Origin: Chloroflexi bacterium RBG_13_51_36
GTDB taxonomy: Bacteria; Chloroflexota; Dehalococcoidia; GIF9; AB-539-J10
DNA: 48,369 bases
Direction of reading: 5' to 3'
Assembly (NCBI GenBank): GCA_001796515.1
Contig: MGMS01000041.1
Span: forward strand, 1-48,369
Shown here one piece after another: positions 15,935 through 24,076 of this stretch; position 1 is the first letter of the stretch; every line of letters begins with the position of its first letter. The notes below the pieces were generated by a model, which searched no databases, had not been told where the DNA came from, and worked only from the letters and a program-made list of their open reading frames with translations. The position numbers and the translations under genes are program-made.

Positions 15935-18443
15935 CTATTTTCTACCATCATTGCCAGAAGGGCTCGAGGGACTGATGGACCTGGCGCTTGACCTGCGCTG
16001 GTCATGGAATCATGCTGCCGATAGATTATGGCGCAAGATCGCCCCTGAATTGTGGGATAGGACTGGAAATCCGTGGCTAATCTTGCAGACTGTCGCCGCA
16101 AGTCGCCTGCAAAATCTCGCCGCTGGTGCCAGCTTCCGAAAGCTGTTAAATGCCTCCGTGTCCGACCACAAGGAGGCTCTGGAGATGCCGACATGGTTTC
16201 AGCAAGCTTATCCCGAGGGACATTTCAGTATTGCTTACTTCAGCATGGAATACGGCCTCGGCGAAGCGCTACCGCTTTATTCAGGAGGGCTGGGGATTCT
16301 GGCAGGGGATTACCTCAAGACGGCAAGCGATCTTGGTGTTCCGGTAACCGGTATCGGTCTACTTTATCAGCAGGGCTATTTTCGTCAAATAATTGATTCT
16401 CATGGGGAGCAGACTGCGTCCTACCCCTACAATGACCCCAGCCAACTGCCGATTATGCCGGTTCGAGACCGGAATGGCGAGTGGCTACGCGTAAAAGTAG
16501 ACTTCCCGGGCCGAGTCTTAACCCTGCGTTGCTGGGAAGTAATTGTTGGTCGAGTGAAGCTGTACCTTCTGGACAGTAACGATCCTATCAATGAGCCGTA
16601 TGATCGCGGAATTACCAGTGAGCTCTACGGCGGTGGCCCGGAGTTACGTCTCCAGCAAGAGATAGTACTTGGTATCGGAGGCTGGCGTCTGCTGGATACT
16701 ATGGGCATTCGCCCAGAAATTTGCCACCTTAATGAGGGTCACGCAGCCCTGGCTGTAATCGAGCGGGCGCGAACGTTTATGAGAGACAATCATCAGCCTT
16801 TTGAAATCGCGCTGGCGGCAACAAGATTGGGCAACATCTTTACTACACACACGCCCGTTGAGGCAGGCTTTGACTCTTTTTCACGCGAATTGACGGGTCG
16901 CTATCTCCTCGATTATGTTGACCAGATGGGTATAGGACTGGAAGGTCTTATGGATTTAGGTAGGCAGGACCCCGGTAACTCGATGCGACCAATGAATATG
17001 GCATTCCTGGCAACGCAAGGCTCGGGTACTGCTAATGCTGTCAGCCGTCTTCATCGTGAGGTAAGCCGGCGCATTTTCCAACCGTTATACCCTAGGTGGC
17101 CCCAGCTTGAAGTACCGATGATCTATGTGACTAACGGAGTCCATGTGCCGTCCTGGGATTCGGCATCAGCTGATGAGTGCTGGACTGAAACGTGCGGCAA
17201 AGAGCGCTGGCTCTCGACACTAGACACGATCGTGCAGGATTTCAAGAAGGTCTCCGACGAATCCCTTTGGGAACTGCGCGTGACACAAACCAGGCAGTTA
17301 ATCCCTTATGTTCGCGAACGTCTGAGTCGTCAGCTTGCATCCACTCGGGCGGCAACCGAACTCGTAGCCGAGTGCGGTCAGTTGCTGGACGAGAACGTCC
17401 TTACAGTTGGCTTTGCCCGGCGGTTTACAGGCTATAAGCGACCGAACCTGTTGCTTCAGAATATAGAACGACTGGACAAGATTGTTAACCATCCCCAGCG
17501 GCCAATTCAGCTTGTTGTCGCTGGCAAGGCACATCCTCGCGATGAAGAGGGTAAGGCCCTGGTGCAGGCATGGTGGCAGTTCTCAATTCGCCCTCAAGTA
17601 AAAGGTAGGGTTGTCTTCTTATCCGACTATGATATGAGCCTGGCTGAGCAGATGATCCAGGGTGTTGACCTTTGGATCAATACTCCTCGTCGTCCCTGGG
17701 AGGCATGTGGTACCAGCGGCATGAAAGTACTGGTAAATGGCGGCCTAAACCTGTCGGAGCTGGACGGATGGTGGGCGGAGGCTTACCGTCCTGACTTCGG
17801 CTGGGCAGTTGGCGATGGGCAAGAGCACGGCAATGACCCCAACTGGGATAGCCGTGAAGCGGAAGAACTCTACGAACTTCTTGAAAATGACATAATTCCC
17901 TGCTTCTACGAACGTGACAGCCGGGGTATCCCTCGAGGCTGGGTGGCACGTATGAGGGCAAGTATGGCGGAACTGACCCCGCAGTTCAGTGCGAACCGTA
18001 TGGTGCGGGAATATGTGGACAAACTGTACTCCCGGGCCGAGAAACAGTATAGAAGGCGTACGGCCAGTCAAGCTCAACAAGCTGTCCTTCTGTGTCGCTG
18101 GCGAGATTCGCTCATGCAGTCCTGGCACAAGCTACGCTTTGGAAGTCTGGATGTTCAGAGGCAGGATGATAGCTATACCGTGACGGTGACCGTTTACCTT
18201 GGTGGTATTGATCCGGAAGGCATACAGGTGCAGCTTTACGCAGACCCGCTGGAGGGAGCAGAACCGGAAATCCATGTCATGGAGATTGCGGACGCCATAC
18301 CGGGAACCGCAAACGGCTATGTCTATCGTGCGCACATCCCGGCTCGGCGTCCGGTGGAGCACTATACTCCACGCGTTATCCCATACCTGGATGGTGCCGT
18401 AGTGCCTCTGGAAATTGCCCGGATATTGTGGTACGAGAAATAG
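15924..18443 (+). CDS. glgP: Alpha-glucan (glycogen) phosphorylase with DUF3417 N-terminus
   Basis: It releases glucose-1-phosphate from storage glucan with phosphate and pyridoxal phosphate. The 839-residue protein has the N-terminal DUF3417 segment (GLEGLMDLALDLRWSWNHAA) of the short bacterial/archaeal type. The core follows with SIAYFSMEYGLGEALPLYSGG-LG, HLNEGHAAL, FTTHTPVEAGFD and MIYVTNGVH. The cofactor site is EACGTSGMKVLVNGGLNLS, where the lysine should bind PLP. The C-terminal 150 residues add a beta-rich region. It overlaps ppsA by 11 bases. Together with the trehalose synthase-like and PEP synthase genes this makes a storage-carbohydrate module. A pfkA remnant follows 44 bases downstream. 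Confidence 0.93.
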   Translation: MPASYFLPSLPEGLEGLMDLALDLRWSWNHAADRLWRKIAPELWDRTGNPWLILQTVAASRLQNLAAGASFRKLLNASVSDHKEALEMPTWFQQAYPEGHFSIAYFSMEYGLGEALPLYSGGLGILAGDYLKTASDLGVPVTGIGLLYQQGYFRQIIDSHGEQTASYPYNDPSQLPIMPVRDRNGEWLRVKVDFPGRVLTLRCWEVIVGRVKLYLLDSNDPINEPYDRGITSELYGGGPELRLQQEIVLGIGGWRLLDTMGIRPEICHLNEGHAALAVIERARTFMRDNHQPFEIALAATRLGNIFTTHTPVEAGFDSFSRELTGRYLLDYVDQMGIGLEGLMDLGRQDPGNSMRPMNMAFLATQGSGTANAVSRLHREVSRRIFQPLYPRWPQLEVPMIYVTNGVHVPSWDSASADECWTETCGKERWLSTLDTIVQDFKKVSDESLWELRVTQTRQLIPYVRERLSRQLASTRAATELVAECGQLLDENVLTVGFARRFTGYKRPNLLLQNIERLDKIVNHPQRPIQLVVAGKAHPRDEEGKALVQAWWQFSIRPQVKGRVVFLSDYDMSLAEQMIQGVDLWINTPRRPWEACGTSGMKVLVNGGLNLSELDGWWAEAYRPDFGWAVGDGQEHGNDPNWDSREAEELYELLENDIIPCFYERDSRGIPRGWVARMRASMAELTPQFSANRMVREYVDKLYSRAEKQYRRRTASQAQQAVLLCRWRDSLMQSWHKLRFGSLDVQRQDDSYTVTVTVYLGGIDPEGIQVQLYADPLEGAEPEIHVMEIADAIPGTANGYVYRAHIPARRPVEHYTPRVIPYLDGAVVPLEIARILWYEK

Positions 18444-18487
18444 CTTACGCCGCTCCCAAATTATGGGCGTAGAATGAGGAGGTTAAC

Positions 18488-18604
18488 ATGAAACGGATTG
18501 ACATACTTACTAGCGGTGGCGATGCCCCTGACTGGTCAGCCGACCTGATACCCGCCCAATACCTCCGAAAATGCTGTGGCATTTTCCGGTTCCGATACTC
18601 ATGA
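18488..18604 (+). pseudogene. pfkA: 5' remnant of 6-phosphofructokinase
   Basis: An ATG with a good GAGGAGG ribosome-binding site starts a frame that reads MKRIDILTSGGDAPD, matching the universal N-terminus of ATP-dependent phosphofructokinase (MKRIGVLTSGGDAPG...). After about 15 codons all similarity stops. The frame runs on through unrelated codons into dispersed repeat R and ends at TGA 18602-18604. No other part of pfkA is found nearby. The gene was probably once the third member of the ppsA-glgP operon and was cut off by a deletion or insertion at the edge of the repeat. Confidence 0.75.
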
Positions 18605-18768
18605 TATCGCCGGCCGTCGGCAGAGCCAGTACATGAGTGCATAGTGTCAACTCTTGTAGCTAATGAGATAGTGAAATCGTCTCCAAAATGTCATAACTTT
18701 GTAATTATTTGTGAGTTGATTTTATGACTATTTACGCTTATGATTGCTAGATTTCACTGGAGTTCTGG
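18575..18768 (+). repeat. Dispersed repeat R, copy 2, upstream of the ABC exporter genes
   Basis: This is the second copy of the repeat at 8695-8887, about 92% identical over the 125-base core 18581-18705 and weaker beyond. Its left edge lies just after the point where pfkA similarity ends. Its right end is about 65 bases before the ABC ATPase start. Confidence 0.8.
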
Positions 18769-18833
18769 TGATTCATCTCAAGCCGAGGACGGGATATACA
18801 TTGCTGGAATAGACTCCTTGTGAAGCGGTTAAT

Positions 18834-19829
18834 ATGAACGCACAGGCTGCTGATATCAAGATAGCTGGCGACAAGGCCAGCATTGACGATGTCATTCTCT
18901 GCGAGCGACTGACCAAGCGCTACCCGGATGGCAATATTCTAGCCGTGGATCGGCTTGATTTGAAAATACACAGCGGGGAAGTCTTCGGGTTGCTTGGCCC
19001 CAACGGTGCTGGCAAGACAACGACCGTGGGGATGCTTACCACACTGGTGGTCCCCACAAGTGGCAAAGCTGTGGTGGCCGGTATTGACGTCGTCGCTTAT
19101 CCCGCACTGGTCAAGCAAGTGATCGGTGTCGTGGCTCAGACGAATAACCTTGATCGGGCACTGACCGTCTGGGAGAACCTATATTATCATGGCCGTTTTT
19201 TCGGGATGAGCGCCAGAGAGAGTCGTGAGGCAGCGGACGAGTTCTTGGTGAACTTTCGCCTCACTGAACGTGCCAAGGCGGATGTGGCAGCCATTTCCGG
19301 TGGTATGGCGAGGCGGCTCTAGGTGGCTCGTGCTCTGTTACATCACCCGTCGGTCCTTTTTCTTGATGAGCCCACGGCCGGCCTTGACCCACAGAGCCGC
19401 CTTGCCCTGTGGGATATCCTCGGTAAGCTGCACACCGAAGGGCAGACTATCCTGTTGACCACGCATTATATGGAGGAAGCAGATTCGGTCTGTGACCGGG
19501 TAGCTATTATGGACTACGGACGTATTCTCGCTATGGACACTCCGAAGAACTTGAAGGAATCGGTTGGCGCCGACCATGTCGTAACGATATCGGCAACAGG
19601 CGATCTGGATGCCTTCGCTCGACTCCTGCGAGACCAAGTCGAAGGAGCGACCACAAGCCGGCTACTCGACAATACTATCCAGCTCCACATTAAAGGCACG
19701 GCTGGCGTACTGCCCAGAATAGTTGCCGTTGCTGAACAGGGAGGTTTCAATATCACTGATTTGTCTGTGGCCGAACCTTCCCTCGAAACTGTCTTCATCA
19801 ATCTGACCGGAAAGGAACTGCGCGACTGA
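18834..19829 (+). pseudogene. ABC-2 type exporter ATPase interrupted by an in-frame amber codon
   Basis: Read through codon 163, this is one complete 331-residue ATPase of the DrrA/NodI type. It has Walker A LLGPNGAGKTTTVGML, a Q-loop VVAQTNNLD, signature ISGGMARRL, Walker [14 protein letters not shown] and the H-loop [14 protein letters not shown], followed by a C-terminal domain. Codon 163 (19320-19322) is TAG, directly after the signature motif and in the same frame on both sides. Relatives usually have a glutamate or similar residue there (SGGMRRRLE-type), one base from TAG. Other genes in the window end with TAG, so reassignment is unlikely. The gene is either a very young pseudogene, a sequencing error, or read through. 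It overlaps the permease start by one base. Confidence 0.85.
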
Positions 19830-20704
19830 TGAGCACCGTGACTGCTATACCAGGTGTTCAAGCACCAAGGTCAGCTCGGTCGGCAGCAGCGGCCAGCCGC
19901 GCCGCCTTCAATGCCCTGCTGCTGCGTGACCTGACAGTGCTAAGAAAGAACCTGGGTGTCTTCATCGCCCGCACTCTTATCCAGCCATTTCTCTTAGTCT
20001 TTGTTTTCCTGTACGTATTTCCTCAGATTGGCCAGGGCATTGGAGGCAGTTCAGGCGCCGGCGGCGAATCGTCATTCGCTACCGTACTGGTTGCCGGCGT
20101 CGTGGGCCTCTCCATTATGTTCCAGGGAATCCAGGCCGTGGCGTTGCCCCTGGCCAACGAATTCGGCTATACCAAAGAGATTGAAGACCGGGTGCTCGCA
20201 CCTCTCCCGGTATCACTCGTGGCCATCGGTAAGGTTGTTGCCGGAGCCATCCAGGGCCTTATCGCCGCTGCAATCGTGTTCCCCATCGCCGCAGTTGTCC
20301 ACGCCCGGGGTGTTCAGCCCGACCTTTCGGTGCACTGGGTGCTTCTGCTCACACTGATTCCTCTCACCAGCATTATGACATCCAGTCTCGGCTTAGTTTT
20401 GGGGACCCGCATTTCACCGCGCAACATCGGCGTCATGTTCGGGTTTATTGTCCTGCCCTTAACCTTCCTGGGCGGCACTTACTATCCATGGACGACGCTG
20501 GCAGCTATCAAGGTCGGCGGCTTCCCCTGGCTGCAGGCATTGGTCTGTGTCAACCCGCTCATCTATGTGACCGAGGGCTTTCGCGCCGCGCTGACCACGG
20601 CGCCCCATATGCCACTATATGTTATCTACCCCGTGCTTGTGGCATTTTGTCTCCTGTTCCTCTGGGTCGGCTGCCGGGGCTTCCACAAGAGGGTCATTAG
20701 CTAG
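19829..20704 (+). CDS. ABC-2 type exporter permease (DrrB/NodJ-like)
   Basis: This is a 291-residue inner-membrane protein with about six hydrophobic spans. The N-terminal amphipathic region (LLLRDLTVLRKNLGVFIART) leads into the first helix IQPFLLVFVFLYVFPQIGQG. The ABC-2 signatures NEFGYTKEIEDRVLAPLPVS and FIVLPLTFLGGTYYPW are present. With its ATPase it would export a drug, lipid or polysaccharide precursor; the substrate is not evident. The start ATG overlaps the ATPase stop as TGATG, so translation is coupled. The open frame shows no damage. This suggests that the amber codon in the ATPase is recent, erroneous or tolerated. Confidence 0.88.
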   Translation: MSTVTAIPGVQAPRSARSAAAASRAAFNALLLRDLTVLRKNLGVFIARTLIQPFLLVFVFLYVFPQIGQGIGGSSGAGGESSFATVLVAGVVGLSIMFQGIQAVALPLANEFGYTKEIEDRVLAPLPVSLVAIGKVVAGAIQGLIAAAIVFPIAAVVHARGVQPDLSVHWVLLLTLIPLTSIMTSSLGLVLGTRISPRNIGVMFGFIVLPLTFLGGTYYPWTTLAAIKVGGFPWLQALVCVNPLIYVTEGFRAALTTAPHMPLYVIYPVLVAFCLLFLWVGCRGFHKRVIS

Positions 20705-20801
20705 CACTATCTTTGCTCCACTATGTACAACACGTGTAAACAGTTAATGATGAGTGTCCAACAACTCGATATGAGAAAATGCAAATAGGAGGAGGTTCAA
20801 A

Positions 20802-21935
20802 ATGCTAAGAGGTGGCATACCTATCGGCAAGGCTTTTGGTATATCGCTAAGGCTTCACTATTCCTGGTTTCTTATTTTTGCACTGGTGACCTGGGCGCTG
20901 GCGGGCAGCTATTTCCCGTCTACCTATCCGACCTGGAGCTTGTCTGCCAGAGTAGCGGCCGGTTTGATAACCAGTGTCCTGTTCTTTGGCTCAGTCCTGG
21001 TCCACGAACTGATGCATAGCATAGTTTCTCAACGGCAGGGTATACCGGTTCAGTCCATAACCCTTTTCATTTTTGGCGGTGTTTCTCAAATTACCAGTGA
21101 ACCCAAGCAGCCCGGCGATGAATTCCGTATGGCCATAGTTGGCCCTTTGAGTAGTCTGGTGATCGGGGGCATTCTTCTCGGCGTTTACTACCAGTTGCGC
21201 AGCGTGGATACCTTTGCGGTTCAGTTCATCACGGCTATCGCGTACTGGCTAGGATACATTAATGTGGTGCTGGGCGCCTTCAATCTTATTCCCGGCTTCC
21301 CTCTCGATGGAGGACGCGTCTTAAGGTCATTAATATGGTGGCGCAGCCACAATTTGAAGAGCGCCACGAAAATAGCTTCGAATATCGGAAGGGCGGTAGG
21401 CTTTGTTTTCATCTTTGTAGGCATCTATCTCATCTTTACGGGTAACTGGGTCAACGGTATCTGGCTGGCGTTGATTGGCTGGTTTCTGGAGAGTGCCGCG
21501 GTTGGTAGCTACCAGCAGCTTCTTATGCAGGAAATGCTGAAAGGCCACGTAGCCAGCGAAATAATGTCCGGTGACTGTATCGTAGTTCCTCCTGACATGA
21601 CGATTGACCACCTTGTGAATGGAAATATCCTGACCTCCGGACGCCGTTGTTTCCCTGTGGGCTCCGGCTCGGAAATCATGGGCTTGATGACATTGCATAA
21701 CGTAAAGGAAGTACCTCGTGACCAGTGGAGCACGGAGACCGTCAAAGAGGCAATGACGCCGTTTGACAAGCTCAAGTGGGTGCGCCCCGATGAGGAACTG
21801 TCCTCCATACTGCAAATCCTGACTGAGGACAATATCAATCAGGTACCTGTGGTCCAGGACAACAAGATTATCGGCATGGTAACCCGTGAGAACCTGCTCA
21901 ACTTCGTCAACGTTCGCAGCAGGCTGGGCATGTAG
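20802..21935 (+). CDS. Site-2 protease family zinc metalloprotease with two CBS domains
   Basis: This 377-residue membrane protease belongs to the M50 / S2P group with C-terminal CBS domains. The zinc site HELMH lies at residues 68-72 in the helix VLFFGSVLVHELMHSIVSQR. The second metal motif is NLIPGFPLDGGRVLRSL, supplying the aspartate ligand. About six membrane helices occupy residues 15-235. Two CBS modules follow (about 245-300 and 308-370; MTPFDKLKWVRPDEEL, INQVPVVQDNKIIGMVTREN) and may sense adenine nucleotides. Such proteases cut membrane-embedded substrates such as anti-sigma factors; no candidate substrate is adjacent. ATG at 20802 follows AGGAGG. Confidence 0.92.
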   Translation: MLRGGIPIGKAFGISLRLHYSWFLIFALVTWALAGSYFPSTYPTWSLSARVAAGLITSVLFFGSVLVHELMHSIVSQRQGIPVQSITLFIFGGVSQITSEPKQPGDEFRMAIVGPLSSLVIGGILLGVYYQLRSVDTFAVQFITAIAYWLGYINVVLGAFNLIPGFPLDGGRVLRSLIWWRSHNLKSATKIASNIGRAVGFVFIFVGIYLIFTGNWVNGIWLALIGWFLESAAVGSYQQLLMQEMLKGHVASEIMSGDCIVVPPDMTIDHLVNGNILTSGRRCFPVGSGSEIMGLMTLHNVKEVPRDQWSTETVKEAMTPFDKLKWVRPDEELSSILQILTEDNINQVPVVQDNKIIGMVTRENLLNFVNVRSRLGM

Positions 21936-21980
21936 TTTTCATAGCTATCTGCTACTGAAGAACGCCGTCAGTTAGGTAAA

Positions 21981-22015
21981 AGGTGGTCGGTGGTTCAAAT
22001 CCACTCACCCCGATT
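21981..22015 (+). repeat. Direct-repeat copy 2: isolated 3' fragment of tRNA-Pro(GGG)
   Basis: This perfect 35-base copy of 1889-1923 runs from the variable loop and T arm to the acceptor 3' strand and discriminator. There is no 5' half, so it cannot be a tRNA. It matches tRNA-Pro(GGG) over 35 bases but tRNA-Pro(TGG) at 45715 over only 29, so the GGG gene is the source. It may be the far attachment site of a 20-kb element or a relic of one. Confidence 0.8.
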
Positions 22016-22137
22016 TCTGTCTGATAAATCACAGACATCGTTTGCATAGGCGCTTGGACGCATTCAAAATAAGGCAACTGGCGCGCAGGCTACGTCAATG
22101 TTTCGAGTACGGGATGGTGCTCTTTGCCGCTGCCGCC

Positions 22138-22971
22138 TCACGTCAAGAAGATGCTATGAATGATTTGGAAAGCAGCCAGATGGAAGAAGTAAATTTGAAG
22201 CGAGTAGCGTGAGACATAAATGGCAATCGTCCTCAACGGGGCAGAGCTTACTGTGAAGGTTCGCAGGTCATACTTAAGGAACAGAAGCAGGCTGAGTACA
22301 AAGACTAGAGCAAGCAGAGCGATAGCCAGGAGCATCACCTGCATTGACACTTCGGGCCGTGAGAGCAACAACGAATTCCCCTGGATGAGATAATGAGCCG
22401 TGGTGGCGATAATAATCCAGGGCTTGCCAAACGGATGGCGCTCGTGGATTAGCCTCGAGCCGATGGCGATGCCCAATCCGAGGCTCCCATATTCTATATA
22501 TGCGCGTGTTTGTTCGCCTATCAGGACAAGGACGGCGAGTATCAAGATAAGGTAGCCGGTTCGCAGCCTGGCGGGATCGAACCGGTTCAGTATCGCCTTT
22601 ATCAAGACAAAGTTAATAAGGATATCAAGGGGGAGGATATTCCCTATAAGGCTTGGGTTGTCACTCACAAAGAGCTTTATCAAGCAGAGACCTATGCCGA
22701 GAGCAAGTATCTGATACTTGAACTTGTATGAGCCCGAGTAGCCTACCAGGTAGAAGAAGAGTGGTGCCGCCATCCGCCCGATCACTCGCATCCAGATGTT
22801 GTCATACATGAGGAACAGGCCCACGTTATCTATAATCATGGTCAGGATAGCCAGAATCTTCACCAGGTCATGGCTGTTGATCTGGCGACCGTATCTGTAT
22901 ATGCCCTTTGCCGATGCCTGAAGAGGCGATAATGTATTTGTGGAAGCTATACCGTGGTCCATAGCGTTCAA
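22138..22971 (-). CDS. TraX-family integral membrane protein (acyltransferase-like)
   Basis: This 277-residue protein has about eight membrane helices. The N-terminal SHDLVKILAILTMIIDNVG, followed by MRVIGRMAAPLFFYLVGYS, is the signature of the TraX family. TraX of the F plasmid is needed to acetylate the N-terminus of pilin. Chromosomal members, widespread in bacteria, are mostly uncharacterised. No conjugation or pilin genes are nearby. The start ATG overlaps the stop of the upstream deformylase-like gene by four bases (ATGA), so the two are translationally coupled and probably work together. The C-terminus SRYSLQIYFFHLAAFQIIHS is the expected last helix. Confidence 0.8.
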   Translation of the reverse strand: MNAMDHGIASTNTLSPLQASAKGIYRYGRQINSHDLVKILAILTMIIDNVGLFLMYDNIWMRVIGRMAAPLFFYLVGYSGSYKFKYQILALGIGLCLIKLFVSDNPSLIGNILPLDILINFVLIKAILNRFDPARLRTGYLILILAVLVLIGEQTRAYIEYGSLGLGIAIGSRLIHERHPFGKPWIIIATTAHYLIQGNSLLLSRPEVSMQVMLLAIALLALVFVLSLLLFLKYDLRTFTVSSAPLRTIAIYVSRYSLQIYFFHLAAFQIIHSIFLT

Positions 22972-23810
22972 TCCCGCACTCTTTTTCCCCTTCTGTTCAG
23001 AATGTAGATTACGACCGCGATAACCGCACTTGCAGAGTACACGGCAATAGCCAGAAGTATAGCCGGAGTGATCTCAGGTGCTCCGGCATAATCCACGATT
23101 AATATCCCGTTAAGGTGATCGATTGCGTGTTGTATGACCCTGGCGTTCCCGCCTGTTTCTTCCAGAGTTACCTCCTCACCTTCCAACGTCAGGAACCTCA
23201 CCAGAATCCGCTCGCTGCGAGACACCCTGCGCTCAAGACCATGGGGCAAGCTAAGACACCCTTCGAGCTCCGTTGAGCTTCCGTCCTGCTCGATGATATA
23301 GGGGTTAATCATGACTAAGACCTCAGCATCGGACGCAGACCTGCCTAATCTGACTACGGACATCCTCTTGGAAACGCCTACTTGAGGCGCTGACAAGTCT
23401 TCCCCGGCGACTCTCTGCAGCGTGTTCTCCATCAGCAGGGCTAGCTGCGCTTCTTCCTCGCCTATACTTTCAATCGGCTCGGCAACCTCACGCAGGATGA
23501 TGTTTGGATACATTACTATGTCAAGCCCCTGTTTTTCATAGAGTGAGACCCTATCCAGCACCGTGGGAATCGTTGAAAACAATAATGAGCCGATAGCGAA
23601 GCACAGCAGGAGGATGCCTAAAGCAAGGATGCCACTCGTTGTAACCTCGTGTTGTACGGTGTTGCTCGTGGACTTCACCTGCTTGGGGCTGACTTCTTTT
23701 TCTCCGGGCATGATGAACGTTTTGCAGTGCTGGCATCGGGAAATGCTATATTTTCTGTGGTATCTACGGATGCAATTCCTGGCGCCGCAGCTAATATACA
23801 CCAAAATCAT
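22968..23810 (-). CDS. Membrane-anchored peptide-deformylase-like protein lacking the catalytic glutamate
   Basis: This protein is 280 residues from the ATG at 23810, which has GAGG six bases upstream; an upstream TTG at 23846 lacks a site. A short zinc-ribbon-like segment has Cys at 8, 13, 26 and 29 (SCGARNC, CQHC). A membrane helix lies at 60-79, a deformylase domain at about 95-245, and a second helix at 247-271 with a basic tail. Deformylase motif I reads GEDLSAPQ (normally GxGLxAPQ). Motif II EGCLSLP keeps the metal Cys185. Motif III reads H228-A-I-D-H232, so both His ligands remain but the catalytic Glu of HExDH is Ala (codon GCA). Positive charges on both ends suggest the domain faces outward. 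It overlaps the TraX gene by four bases. Confidence 0.85.
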   Translation of the reverse strand: MILVYISCGARNCIRRYHRKYSISRCQHCKTFIMPGEKEVSPKQVKSTSNTVQHEVTTSGILALGILLLCFAIGSLLFSTIPTVLDRVSLYEKQGLDIVMYPNIILREVAEPIESIGEEEAQLALLMENTLQRVAGEDLSAPQVGVSKRMSVVRLGRSASDAEVLVMINPYIIEQDGSSTELEGCLSLPHGLERRVSRSERILVRFLTLEGEEVTLEETGGNARVIQHAIDHLNGILIVDYAGAPEITPAILLAIAVYSASAVIAVVIYILNRRGKRVRD

Positions 23811-24076
23811 AACTCGCCTCAATCCATTTTTGTGTCCACTCCCCAATTGTTGGTTAGAATGTAACTAATATCCACAAAGCGAGGTGGTGGTCGATCTGGC
23901 CAAGATGAGCAGGGTGGAGCGTGAAGAGCACACGTGGGTTGGGCCGTATTTATGGGAAAGTAGCAAAACAAAAGGGAGGTAGAGGTTACCGTTATCAGTC
24001 AGAAGGTAATTAATGATTATAGTTGATGACTACAGGGAAAGGGAATATATTATACGTATGAGAAGGGGGTTAGCCA

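Noticed and set aside
18447-18476. TACGCC..GGCGTA hairpin after glgP as a terminator
   Set aside because: The stem is only six pairs with a long loop and no T run. It also precedes the pfkA remnant, so readthrough was once needed.
19320-19322. Pyrrolysine or reassigned TAG in the ABC ATPase
   Set aside because: Several good genes here (H+-ATPase, glgP, the 4483 gene, the NuoF fusion) end in TAG, and no pyl genes or PYLIS-like structure is seen.
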